Of a stretch of DNA of 64,000 bases, positions 15,949-24,336 are shown piece after piece (the first letter of the stretch is position 1; each line of letters opens with the position of its first letter). The notes under the pieces are model-generated. The model saw only the letters and a list, made by a program, of their open reading frames with translations. It searched no databases and had not been told where the DNA came from. Position numbers and translations under genes: made by a program. The DNA comes from Streptomyces sp. ST2-7A (GTDB lineage Bacteria > Actinomycetota > Actinomycetes > Streptomycetales > Streptomycetaceae), in NCBI RefSeq assembly GCF_021390475.1, contig NZ_JAJUWS010000008.1, positions 99,369-163,368 of the forward strand, given 5' to 3'.

Positions 15949-17403
15949 ATGACCATCACGACTTCCCCCCACCCGTTCTGGCTCGCCGGCAGCCCCGCCA
16001 CCGGCGGGGAGACCCTCGTCGTGACCTCCCCCCGCGACGGCTCCACCGTCGGGGAGGTGAGCGTGCCCACCGCCGAGCAGGTCGAGGCGGCGATCGCGGC
16101 GGCGGTGCGGATCGCCCCCGCCTTCGCCGCCACCCCCGCCCACGTCCGCGCCGCGGCCCTGGACCACGTGGGAGCCCGGCTCGAGGAGCGCGCCGAGGAG
16201 ATCGCCCGGCTCATCTCGGCGGAGAACGGCAAACCGATCACCTGGGCGCGCGGCGAGGTGGGCCGGTGCCGGTCGGTCTTCCGCTGGGCCTCGGACGAGG
16301 CGCGCCGTTTCAACGGCGGGACCGCCCAGCGGTTGGACAGCGACCCGGGCGGCACCGGACGGCTGGCCCTGACCCGTCGGGTGCCGTACGGCCCGGTGCT
16401 GGGCATCGCGCCGTTCAACTTCCCGTTGAACCTGTGCGCGCACAAGGTGGCCCCGGCGATCGCGGTCGGTACCCCCATCCTCCTCAAGCCGGCCCCCGCC
16501 ACGCCGCTCTCCGCGCTCCTGCTGGGCGAACTGCTGGCGGAGACCGAGCTGCCGGAGGGCTCGTGGAGCGTGCTGCCGGTGCCCAACGAGGCGATGCCGG
16601 AGCTGGTGCGCGACGAGCGGCTGCCGATCATCTCGTTCACGGGTTCGGCGGCGGTGGGCTGGTCGATCCTGGACTCGGTGCCGCGCAAGCGGGTCACCCT
16701 GGAACTGGGCGGCAACGGCGCGGCCATCGTGCTCGCCGACTGGTCCACGGAGGAGGACCTGGAGTGGGCCGCCGGCCGGATCGCCACCTTCTCCAACTAC
16801 CAGGGCGGCCAGTCCTGCATCTCGGTGCAGCGCGCGATCGTGCACGAGTCGGTGTACGACCGGCTGCTGCCGCGGCTGGTCGCGGCGGTGGAGGAGTTGC
16901 CCACCGGTGACCCGACGGACCCCACCACGCAGGTGGGCCCGCTGATCGACGAGAACGCGGCCCGGCGGGTGGAATCCTGGATCGGGGAGGCGGTCGCCGG
17001 CGGTGCGAAGCTGCTCACCGGCGGGACCCGCGACGGCGCGACGGTGGCCCCGGCGGTGCTGGAGAACGTCCCGGCGGACTCCCGGCTCGGCTGCGAGGAG
17101 GTCTTCGGTCCGGTGATGTCGGTGACCCGGGTGCGGGACGAGGAGGAGGCCTTCGCCGTCGCCAACGACTCCCAGTACGGCCTCCAGGCGGGCGTGTTCA
17201 CCCACGACGTGCAGGCGGCCTTCCGGGCCCACCGGGCGCTGGAGGTGGGGGGTGTGGTCATCGGCGACGTGCCCTCCTACCGCGCCGACCAGATGCCCTA
17301 CGGCGGGGTCAAGCAGTCGGGTGTGGGCCGTGAGGGGGTGCGGTTCGCGATGGAGGACTACACCTACGAGCGGGTGATGGTGCTGACCGGCCTGGAGTTG
17401 TGA
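15949..17403 (+). CDS. NAD(P)-dependent aldehyde dehydrogenase, possible succinic semialdehyde dehydrogenase
   Basis: 484 residues, ALDH superfamily. The catalytic cysteine is in GGQSCISVQRAIV, the catalytic glutamate in TLELGGNGAAIVL, and the coenzyme-binding region includes APFNFPLNLCAHK. The GGQSC variant and overall pattern resemble semialdehyde and phosphonoacetaldehyde-type dehydrogenases. In the GABA route this enzyme would oxidise the succinic semialdehyde made by GabT, but substrate cannot be proven from sequence. The ATG at 15949 follows GGAAGG by about 11 bases. It is parallel to and 292 bases after the PucR-type regulator gene, with its own -10-like TACCGT at 15824-15829 in the same CTACCGTGGG context as the first aldehyde dehydrogenase. 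Confidence 0.85.
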   Translation: MTITTSPHPFWLAGSPATGGETLVVTSPRDGSTVGEVSVPTAEQVEAAIAAAVRIAPAFAATPAHVRAAALDHVGARLEERAEEIARLISAENGKPITWARGEVGRCRSVFRWASDEARRFNGGTAQRLDSDPGGTGRLALTRRVPYGPVLGIAPFNFPLNLCAHKVAPAIAVGTPILLKPAPATPLSALLLGELLAETELPEGSWSVLPVPNEAMPELVRDERLPIISFTGSAAVGWSILDSVPRKRVTLELGGNGAAIVLADWSTEEDLEWAAGRIATFSNYQGGQSCISVQRAIVHESVYDRLLPRLVAAVEELPTGDPTDPTTQVGPLIDENAARRVESWIGEAVAGGAKLLTGGTRDGATVAPAVLENVPADSRLGCEEVFGPVMSVTRVRDEEEAFAVANDSQYGLQAGVFTHDVQAAFRAHRALEVGGVVIGDVPSYRADQMPYGGVKQSGVGREGVRFAMEDYTYERVMVLTGLEL

Positions 17404-17488
17404 GCCGTGAGGGGATGCGGGGCGGGGCCCCGACGGTGAACGACCGTACGCCCCGCCCCGCGAGTCCGGCCCCGACCGCGGAGGCTTT

Positions 17489-17511
17489 CGACAATCGTTT
17501 TCGTGTAGGCT
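17489..17511 (+). promoter_or_regulatory. Zur-like operator and leaderless promoter of the L32 gene
   Basis: CGACAATCGTTTTCG at 17489-17503 matches the actinomycete Zur box TGAAAATGATTTTCA at 10 of 15 positions and has the same dyad layout. A -10 hexamer TAGGCT at 17506-17511 lies directly after it. The hexamer ends seven bases before the ATG, so the transcript would start at or next to the start codon. A Zur dimer here would cover the promoter spacer. Confidence 0.55.
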
Positions 17512-17518
17512 GCGCGGC

Positions 17519-17689
17519 ATGGCCGTTCCGAAGCGCAAGATGTCCCGCAGCAACACCCGTCACCGCCGGGCGCAGTGGAAGGCGATCACGCCCGACCTGG
17601 TGCCGCTGACCATCGAGGGGCGCGAGTACCTGGTGCCGCGCAACCTCGTCCCCGCCTACCGACGGGGTCTGCTGACGCCGGAGGACTGA
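17519..17689 (+). CDS. rpmF: 50S ribosomal protein L32, zinc-independent (C-minus) form
   Basis: 56 residues beginning [20 protein letters not shown], the L32 signature. The four zinc-ligand cysteines of the usual C-plus form are absent; there is no cysteine at all. Such cysteine-free paralogues replace the zinc-binding protein when zinc is scarce and are typically repressed by Zur. A Zur-like box overlaps the promoter, which fits. No Shine-Dalgarno precedes the ATG, and the -10 element ends seven bases upstream, so a leaderless mRNA is likely. A perfect 20-bp hairpin terminates the unit. No other ribosomal gene lies near it. Confidence 0.9.
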   Translation: MAVPKRKMSRSNTRHRRAQWKAITPDLVPLTIEGREYLVPRNLVPAYRRGLLTPED

Positions 17690-17752
17690 GCGGGAAAGCG
17701 GTGGCCGGGCGCCCGCCGGGGGGCGGGACCGGCCCGGCGACCGCGACCGGGG

Positions 17753-17800
17753 GACGGGGCCGGGCCCGAACGAATCACACCGTTCGGGCCCGGCCCCGTC
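17753..17800 (+). terminator. Terminator of the L32 gene
   Basis: Perfect 20-bp arms at 17753-17772 and 17781-17800 with an eight-base loop. It lies in the convergent gap between the L32 and GH3 genes and may act on both strands. Confidence 0.75.
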
Positions 17801-17974
17801 ATGTGCCCGGAACCCCGGTGCCCTCGCCCAGGTGCCCCGGGGAGGGGCCCCGTCCGCATGCGCCCGGGCCGCCTCCCGGCTCGCGGGAACGTGGCGACGA
17901 GGGGGACACCGCGCCCCGGGGCCGCGCCCCGGAAGACGCGTCCCCCGGGGGGCGCGGCCCCGCCCGGGGTGATC

Positions 17975-20900
17975 TCACACCACGGGGAGGCCATCCCCCG
18001 GACGGTCCCCGCACCCCAGTTCGGCGAACCGCACCGGTCCGCGCAGGGTGATCCCCAGGTCCACCGGTCCGTCGCCGACACCGTCGGGCAACGGCAGTTC
18101 CACGGTGAACCGGCGGTGGTCGTAGCGATCCGCGCCGGCCGGCACGGTGATTCCCACCGGCTCCGCGCCGGGGACCCGCAACTCCACCCGGCCCGACTCC
18201 CCGTCGGCCGCCGCCGTCACCGTGACCGTCACCGCCGGGGCGCCCGCCGCGCCGAGATCACAGCCCCGGTACAGCAGCCGGGCCGGCGAGGCCGGGTCCC
18301 GGGGCGTGGCCGCGTCGCCGCTCTCCCGGTCGCGGTCCACCAGCTCGACGCCCTCCAGGACATCGGCGTCGGCCGCCGCCAGGCCGACCGTCGCGACCGG
18401 ACGGGGCCGGGCCGGCTCCCCGGCGACCTCCACCTCGACCGTGGCGCGGATGTCCCGGGACGAGGCCCCGATCTCCACCGCGTACCGGCCGCCCGGCACC
18501 CTCCACCGGCCCGCGGCCGGGTCCCACAGGCCGAGTACCTCCTCGGCCGGGGCCTCCAGCGCGATCCGCCGGGACTCACCCGCCTCCAGCCGCAACCGCC
18601 GATGGGCCGCCAGGGCGCGCAGCGGACGGACCGGTCCCGGGGCGCCCCCGTCGTCGGTCGCCGGCAGGGCCCGGGTGTACAGCTGCACGACCTCCTCGCC
18701 GGCCCGATCACCGGTGTTGACCACCGTGACCTCGACCCGCAGAGTCCCATCCGTGACCGGTGGGACCGACGGGTCGCGGTACCCGAAGGAGGTGTAGGAC
18801 AGGCCGTGGCCGAAGGGGAACAGCGGCTCGCCCGGGTGGTACAGGTAGGTGAGGCGGGAGCCGATCACGTCGTAGTCGAGCAGGTCCGGAAGGTCCGCGT
18901 CGGAGGCGTACCAGGTCTGCGGCAGCCGGCCGGCGGGGGAGAGGTCCCCGCACAGCACCCGGGCCAGCGCCGTGCCGGCGGCCTGCCCCCCGTGTGCCGT
19001 CCACAGCAGGGCGGGCAGTTCGGCGGCGGCCTCCGTCACCGCGTAGGGGTAGGAGGAGGAAAGCACCAGCACGGTGCGCGGATTGGCGTCGCGCGCCGTC
19101 CGCCACAGCCGGTCCTGCTGGTCGGGGAGGGCCAGGGTGACGCGGTCCTCGGTCTCCCGGCCGTTGATGTGCGGGTCGTTGCCGGCCACCACGACGACGA
19201 CGTCCGCGCCGGCCGCCGCGGCGGCCACCTCCTCGGTTCCCCGGGAGACGACCTCGGCGGTGAAGGCGGTGGGCTCCTCCCCGTCACCGACCACCCGCAG
19301 TCCCCCCGGGGCCGCGACCAGCGGGCGGCCGGTGCCCCGGTGGCGCAGCAGTACCGGTCCGATGTCCCCGATCCCGGCGGCGTCCGTCGGCGTGGCCCGC
19401 TCCGCACCCGTGGGGGTCGTGTCGGGGACCGGCTCGGCGGTGAAGACCTCCTGCACCACCCAGCCGCCCGGCTGCCGGGCCGAGGCCCGCACCAGACCGT
19501 CCTCGGCCACCGACAGGTACCGGCCCGCGGTCCCGGAGCCGGCCCGCAGGGTCAACGCGCCCCCGCCCCAGTCGACCAGGTGCAGGTCGGCCGCGTCCCA
19601 CTCCGGGCCGACCGTCAGTGGCGGCAGGTCGGTGCGACCGCGCAGCAGCGCCGGGTCCAGCGCCCCCGCGTCGGCGGCATCCGTTTCCCCGACGCCCTCC
19701 GCGCCTCCCGTGCCCTCCGCGTCGGGCATCCCGGGGACGCCGATCCAGCCGTCCGCACAGCGCAACCGCACCCGGTCGGTGCCCTCGGCGTACGTCACGG
19801 AGGCGATGCCCGGGTGTTCCCGCAATCCGTCCAGGGGGGTGGAGCGGTGCAGCAGGGCGCCGCTGTACCAGTCGAGTTTGCACTCGTCCGCCAGGAGCCC
19901 GACCACCGCGACCCGGCTCCCGGCGGGCAGCGGCAGCAACGGGGCGTCCCCGGCGTCCTCCCCGGCCGGCCGCTCCCCGCCGACCGGCGGGGCGTTGCGC
20001 AGCAGTACGATCGCCGCCTCCGCCGCCCGCAGCGCCAGCGCCCGGTGTTCGGGGGTGTCGAAGGCCCGCTCCCCCGGATCGGCGAACGGCCCGCCGTCCG
20101 GGTCGAACTCGCCGAGCCGCAGCCGCATCCCCAACAACCGCAGCACGGCCGCGTCGATGTGTTCCTGCGAGATCAGTCCGCGTTCCAGGGCCTCGCGCAG
20201 CCGCTCCAGGGTCGGCCCGCCGTCCTCGCCGTGATCGGTGAAGCTGTCCACGCCCGCCCGCAGCGCGGCGGCCAGTCCCGAGGCGTGGTCCGGGTAATAG
20301 GCCTCCGAGCCGGCGATGTTGGTGGGGGCGCCGGCGTCGGAGCAGACCACCAGGGGCAGCTCCGTCCAGGCCCGCAACCGCGACTCCAACAGCGGGGAGA
20401 GGTGATTGGGACGGCCGTTGACCAGGTTGTACGCGGGCATGACGCCCGCCACGGCGCCGGCGCGCACCGGACCCCGGAAGGCCGGTAGCTCGTACTCGTG
20501 CAGCACTCGCGGGGGCACCGAGGTGGAGGCGGTGTCGCGGTCGGTCTCGTGGTTGTGGGCCAGCCAGTGCTTGAGGATCGGCGCGGTCCGCCACCGGTCC
20601 GGATGGTCCCCGCGCAGACCCCGGGTGTAGCCGGTCGCCAGGGCGGCGGTCAGTCGGGGGTCCTCGGCGTACCCCTCCTCGTTGCGGCCCCACAGGGGAT
20701 GACGCAGCAGGTTGACGGTCGGGGACCAGACGTTCAATCCCACCCGCGGGTCGCGGGACCGCATGGCCAGCACCTCCCGGCCCACGGCCTCGCCGATCTC
20801 CCGCAGCAACTCCTCGTCCCAGGTCGCCCCCAGGCCGACGGCCTGGGGGAAGACGGTGGCGGGCCCCATCCAGGCGACGCCGTGCAGCGCCTCCTGACCG

Positions 20901-21055
20901 GTGCGGAAGGCGGGCACGCCCAACCGTTCCACCGCGGGGGCGAACTGGTGCAACATGGCCATTCGCTCGTCGGGCGTCAGACGTCCCAGCAGATCGGCGG
21001 TCCGCTCCTCGTCCCCCCGGTGCGGATCACGGAACGGCAGCTGCTCGGATGTCAC
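17975..21055 (-). CDS. GH3 family beta-glucosidase with inserted and C-terminal accessory domains
   Basis: 1026 residues without signal peptide, so cytosolic. The GH3 TIM barrel occupies residues 1-300; the nucleophile aspartate is in VVCSDAGAPTN near residue 240, and KHWLAHNHETDR marks the substrate-binding Lys-His. The second (alpha/beta) domain is split by an insert at about residues 425-600 with a beta-trefoil/fascin-like look (AGRYLSVAEDGLV and similar). A fibronectin-III-like domain follows at about 755-860. The last 150 residues resemble a CBM6-type beta-sandwich. The GTG at 21055 is chosen because AGAGG lies about nine bases upstream and conservation begins there. A TTGACA promoter with a LacI-type operator at its start site precedes it. 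Probably removes glucosyl or xylosyl residues from imported oligosaccharides. Confidence 0.85.
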   Translation of the reverse strand: MTSEQLPFRDPHRGDEERTADLLGRLTPDERMAMLHQFAPAVERLGVPAFRTGQEALHGVAWMGPATVFPQAVGLGATWDEELLREIGEAVGREVLAMRSRDPRVGLNVWSPTVNLLRHPLWGRNEEGYAEDPRLTAALATGYTRGLRGDHPDRWRTAPILKHWLAHNHETDRDTASTSVPPRVLHEYELPAFRGPVRAGAVAGVMPAYNLVNGRPNHLSPLLESRLRAWTELPLVVCSDAGAPTNIAGSEAYYPDHASGLAAALRAGVDSFTDHGEDGGPTLERLREALERGLISQEHIDAAVLRLLGMRLRLGEFDPDGGPFADPGERAFDTPEHRALALRAAEAAIVLLRNAPPVGGERPAGEDAGDAPLLPLPAGSRVAVVGLLADECKLDWYSGALLHRSTPLDGLREHPGIASVTYAEGTDRVRLRCADGWIGVPGMPDAEGTGGAEGVGETDAADAGALDPALLRGRTDLPPLTVGPEWDAADLHLVDWGGGALTLRAGSGTAGRYLSVAEDGLVRASARQPGGWVVQEVFTAEPVPDTTPTGAERATPTDAAGIGDIGPVLLRHRGTGRPLVAAPGGLRVVGDGEEPTAFTAEVVSRGTEEVAAAAAGADVVVVVAGNDPHINGRETEDRVTLALPDQQDRLWRTARDANPRTVLVLSSSYPYAVTEAAAELPALLWTAHGGQAAGTALARVLCGDLSPAGRLPQTWYASDADLPDLLDYDVIGSRLTYLYHPGEPLFPFGHGLSYTSFGYRDPSVPPVTDGTLRVEVTVVNTGDRAGEEVVQLYTRALPATDDGGAPGPVRPLRALAAHRRLRLEAGESRRIALEAPAEEVLGLWDPAAGRWRVPGGRYAVEIGASSRDIRATVEVEVAGEPARPRPVATVGLAAADADVLEGVELVDRDRESGDAATPRDPASPARLLYRGCDLGAAGAPAVTVTVTAAADGESGRVELRVPGAEPVGITVPAGADRYDHRRFTVELPLPDGVGDGPVDLGITLRGPVRFAELGCGDRPGDGLPVV

Positions 21056-21146
21056 GGGGAAGGTTCCTCTCGCCGCGGCGGCGGGCTCGCGGGCGGCGAC
21101 CCGGCGCGAGGCACGGAGCCGGGCGGACCTGCCGGACCGGATCATT

Positions 21147-21187
21147 GAAGCGCTTCGATGCTCAACCGCTCCCGGCGCGAATGTCAA
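21147..21187 (-). promoter_or_regulatory. GH3 promoter with LacI-family operator
   Basis: Minus strand: -35 TTGACA at 21182-21187, an 18-base spacer, and -10 GAGCAT at 21158-21163. The palindrome GAAGCGCTTC at 21147-21156 lies over the expected start point, so a bound repressor would block initiation. The same palindrome occurs at the divergent importer promoter and twice at lacI. Confidence 0.65.
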
Positions 21188-21285
21188 GACACCGAACGGC
21201 ATCTTCGAGGCGCCGGCCCGGTGGTGGAGTGACTCGGGAGGGCTGTGGGATTCCGTGCGGTCATGAGATTTCTCGGGGACATCTC

Positions 21286-21338
21286 TTGTGCTGCCCGCGG
21301 TCCCGTCTTAACCTCTGCGCAACATCGAAGCGCTTCGA
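21286..21338 (+). promoter_or_regulatory. Importer operon promoter with LacI-family operator
   Basis: -35 TTGTGC at 21286-21291, a 17-base spacer, and -10 TAACCT at 21309-21314. The perfect 14-base palindrome TCGAAGCGCTTCGA is at 21325-21338, immediately after the expected start point. This is a roadblock/occlusion position. It is the best match of the four operator copies. Confidence 0.7.
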
Positions 21339-21398
21339 CCACCGTGCCGGCCAGGGTCCTGCGCGGTACCAGCAATGACGCTCTGAAGGGTTGACGCC

Positions 21399-23075
21399 AT
21401 GCCCAAGACCTCCTCCGCGCCCAGCCGGAGATCGTTCCTCGCCTCCACCGCCGTCGCCGCAGCGGCCACGGCGGGCGGCGTCCCCCTGCTGACCGCCTGT
21501 GGATCGGGCGGCAACGGCGGGGGAGGCGGGGGCGGCGAGGGCCGTGTCAGTGAGGACCAGGCGGCCGACATCCTCCCCACCTACCGGGCGTCGGAAGTGG
21601 CGGTGGACCCGGACGTTCCGTCCGTCGACGGCTCCGTCCCCGGCTACCACCGCTACATCGAGGTCGACGACCTGGGCGTCACCGTCTCCGAGGCCAAGGG
21701 CAGCGGCGGCGAGCTGACCGCGATGACCCCGCTGTGGGGCACGCCGCCGCGCGCCGGCAACGAGTACTGGACGACCATGGACGAGCGGGTCGGCCTGACC
21801 GTCAAGTGGCAGACCCAGGACGGCAACACCTACGGTGAGAAGCTGGGGACGGTGCTCGCCGGCAGCGACATCCCCGACCTGGTCTGCGTCCCCGGCTGGG
21901 AACTGCGCGGCCAGATACCCCGGGCCATCGAGCAGCGCTTCGCCGACCTGGGCCCGTACCTGTCCGGTGACGCCGTCCTGGACTACCCCAACCTCGCGGC
22001 CATCCCCACTCCCGCCTGGCAGGCGTCCATCTTCGGTGGCGCCCTGCGCGGCCTGCCCATGCCGCAGCCGGTGATCGGCGGCGTGGTGCCCTTCTACCGC
22101 GAGGACGTCTTCGAGGCCAACGGCTGGACCCCGCCCGGCTCCCTCGACGAGTTCCTCGACTTCGCCAAGGAGATCACCTCCGCCCGGAACCGGGTGTGGG
22201 CCTGCGACGACTTCAAGTGGGCCGCCTTCGTCTACTTCGGCGTGCTCCCCGAGCGCCCCCAGTACTGGCGCCGCGAGGGCGACACCCTCGTGCACCGCTA
22301 CGAGGAGGACGCCTACCTCGAGGCCCTGGAGTGGAGCCGCAAGCTCTTCGACGCCGGCGTCGTCCACCCCGACTCCGTGGCCAACCAGGGTGACTCCAAC
22401 AGCCGCTTCGCCGCCGGCGAGTCCCTGATGCTCGCCCAGGGCGAGGGCATCTGGCACGGCCTGGTCAGCGAGCAGGTCACCGGCGGCAACCCGGACTTCC
22501 GGATGAACGCCATGGACTTCTTCTCCCACGACGGTGGCGACCCCGTCATCTGGGCGGGCAACGGCGCCGGCATCTGGACCTTCGTCAACCGCAACCTCTC
22601 CGAGGACCGGATCCGCGACGCCCTGGAACTGGCCAACCTCTGTGCCGCGCCCTACGGCACCTACGAGAACCGCCTGCGCAACTACGGCATCGAGCGGACC
22701 CACTACACCGTCGAGGACGGGGTGCCGGTCCGCACCGAGCAGGGCACCGTCGAGGTCCAGCCCGAGACCTACGTCTTCATCGCCTCCCCCGAGGCCGCCG
22801 TCGCCCACCCCGACCAGCCGGGGGTCGTGGAACAGAAGTGCGGCTGGCACCAGCGACAGATGCCCCACGTGCGCGAGCCGCTGTTCTACGGCCGGCAGAT
22901 CCAGGAGCCCGACCGGTTCGCCAACCTCAACGACGCCTTCGAGGACCTGGAGGACGACGTGACGCGCGGTCGCGCCTCCATCAGCGACATGCAGAACGCC
23001 GTCGCCGAATGGCGCCGCAATGGCGGTGACGAACTGCGCGAGTGGTACCTGGAACTGCTGGAGGAGGAAGCCTGA
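21399..23075 (+). CDS. Carbohydrate ABC transporter substrate-binding lipoprotein
   Basis: 558 residues. The N-terminus has a twin-arginine motif (RRSFLAS, Arg10-Arg11) and a lipobox LLTAC with Cys34 as the lipid anchor, then a Gly-rich tether. The body is a long type of extracellular solute-binding protein (LplA/YtcQ-like, used for oligosaccharides such as aldouronates) carried outside the membrane. GAAGGG lies eight bases before the ATG. It is the first gene of an importer operon with two permease genes. A perfect 19-bp stem-loop follows it, which would allow higher expression than the permeases. The neighbouring glycosidases point to a plant cell wall oligosaccharide as ligand. Confidence 0.85.
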   Translation: MPKTSSAPSRRSFLASTAVAAAATAGGVPLLTACGSGGNGGGGGGGEGRVSEDQAADILPTYRASEVAVDPDVPSVDGSVPGYHRYIEVDDLGVTVSEAKGSGGELTAMTPLWGTPPRAGNEYWTTMDERVGLTVKWQTQDGNTYGEKLGTVLAGSDIPDLVCVPGWELRGQIPRAIEQRFADLGPYLSGDAVLDYPNLAAIPTPAWQASIFGGALRGLPMPQPVIGGVVPFYREDVFEANGWTPPGSLDEFLDFAKEITSARNRVWACDDFKWAAFVYFGVLPERPQYWRREGDTLVHRYEEDAYLEALEWSRKLFDAGVVHPDSVANQGDSNSRFAAGESLMLAQGEGIWHGLVSEQVTGGNPDFRMNAMDFFSHDGGDPVIWAGNGAGIWTFVNRNLSEDRIRDALELANLCAAPYGTYENRLRNYGIERTHYTVEDGVPVRTEQGTVEVQPETYVFIASPEAAVAHPDQPGVVEQKCGWHQRQMPHVREPLFYGRQIQEPDRFANLNDAFEDLEDDVTRGRASISDMQNAVAEWRRNGGDELREWYLELLEEEA

Positions 23076-23123
23076 CCGAGCCCGGCCCGTCGGCCGGCGC
23101 CGCCGGACGTCCCCCGGCGCGCC

Positions 23124-23168
23124 CCGCCGGACGCCGCCCCGGAACTTCCCCGGGGCGGCGTCCGGCGG
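23124..23168 (+). terminator. Intercistronic stem-loop between binding protein and permease genes
   Basis: Perfect 19-bp arms at 23124-23142 and 23150-23168 around a seven-base loop. It lies inside an operon, so it probably acts as a partial terminator or 3'-end stabiliser, a common way to raise binding protein over permease levels. Confidence 0.7.
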
Positions 23169-23238
23169 AGACCGGCGCGTCACCGCCCGGTGGGCGGGAG
23201 CACCACCGAACACGACACGCAGGAGAAGAGGTCCGCCC

Positions 23239-24336
23239 GTGTCCCAGAGCACGGTTCCGCGCCCCGCGGCGGCGTCCGGGGACGGCCCCCCGACGCCCGG
23301 CGCCGGCGAGCCCGCCGACGGCCGACCGTCCGGCCCCCGTTCCCGGGGGCGGGGCGGCCGGGGTCGTCGACGAGGGAAGCCCGCCGTCCACGTTCCCGAC
23401 GGCGGGGTGAGGTGGCGCGACCGATTCCGTCGTGACCGCGCGCTGATCCTCATGACGACGCCGGCGGTCCTGCTGCTGTTCGTCTTCGCCTACATCCCCA
23501 TCGCCGGCAACGTCATCGCGTTCCAGTTCTTCAGTCCCTACGCCGGTGACGGGTTCTTCGACAGCCTCGCCAACAGCACCTGGGTGGGGCTGGAGCAGTT
23601 CCAGCGGATGATCAACGACAGCTACTTCTGGAACGCGCTGGAGAACACCCTGGTCTTCTCCTTCCTCCAGTTGGTGCTGTTCTTCCCCATCCCCATCGCC
23701 CTGGCGATCCTGATCAACAGCTTCCTGCACAGCAAGGTGCGGGCGTGGGCGCAGGCGGTGCTCTACCTGCCGCACTTCTTCTCCTGGGTGCTGGTCGTCA
23801 CCGTCTTCCAGCAGATCTTCGGCGGCGCCGGCCTCGTCGCCCAGACCGCCCGCAACCACGGTTTCGCCGACGGCTTCGACCTGATGACCGATCCGGGCTT
23901 CTTCAAGTTCCTGATCACCGCCCAGCTGATCTGGAAGGACGCGGGCTGGGGCATCATCGTCTTCCTCGCCGCCCTGGCCGCCGTCAACCACGAGTTGTAC
24001 GAGTCGGCCGCGGTGGACGGCGCCGGGCGCTGGCGCCGCATGTGGCACGTCACGCTGCCCGCGCTGCGCCCGGTCATCGCCCTGCTGCTGGTACTGCAGA
24101 TCGGCGGCATGCTGACCGTCGGCCTGGAGCAGTACATCATCCAGCGAACGGCGGTGGGCCCCGGCGCGTCGGAGGTGCTCGACACCTACGTCTGGTTCGC
24201 CGGTATCAGGAACGGCCAGTTCAGTTACGCGGCGGCGGTCGGCATCGTCAAGGGGATCTTCAGCCTGCTGTTGATCCTGGCCGCGAACAAGGTCGCCCAC
24301 GCCATGGGCGAGGCGGGGGTGTACAAGAAGTCATGA
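23239..24336 (+). CDS. Carbohydrate ABC transporter permease (LplB-like)
   Basis: 365 residues. A long Pro/Gly/Arg-rich cytosolic N-terminus (about 60 residues) precedes six hydrophobic segments. The first is LILMTTPAVLLLFVFAYIPI, as in LplB/UgpA-type subunits. The EAA loop that docks the ATPase reads YESAAVDGAGRWRRMWHVTL. The GTG at 23239 is chosen because AAGAGG lies seven bases upstream; reading further upstream would run through the stem-loop. The stop overlaps the next permease start as ATGA. There is no ATPase gene in the operon. Confidence 0.85.
   Translation: MSQSTVPRPAAASGDGPPTPGAGEPADGRPSGPRSRGRGGRGRRRGKPAVHVPDGGVRWRDRFRRDRALILMTTPAVLLLFVFAYIPIAGNVIAFQFFSPYAGDGFFDSLANSTWVGLEQFQRMINDSYFWNALENTLVFSFLQLVLFFPIPIALAILINSFLHSKVRAWAQAVLYLPHFFSWVLVVTVFQQIFGGAGLVAQTARNHGFADGFDLMTDPGFFKFLITAQLIWKDAGWGIIVFLAALAAVNHELYESAAVDGAGRWRRMWHVTLPALRPVIALLLVLQIGGMLTVGLEQYIIQRTAVGPGASEVLDTYVWFAGIRNGQFSYAAAVGIVKGIFSLLLILAANKVAHAMGEAGVYKKS

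Noticed and set aside
11034..16796. Minus-strand open frame of about 1900 codons
   Set aside because: It lies antisense to the TraG-like, PucR-type and aldehyde dehydrogenase genes, has no domain, and arises from the extreme G+C content.
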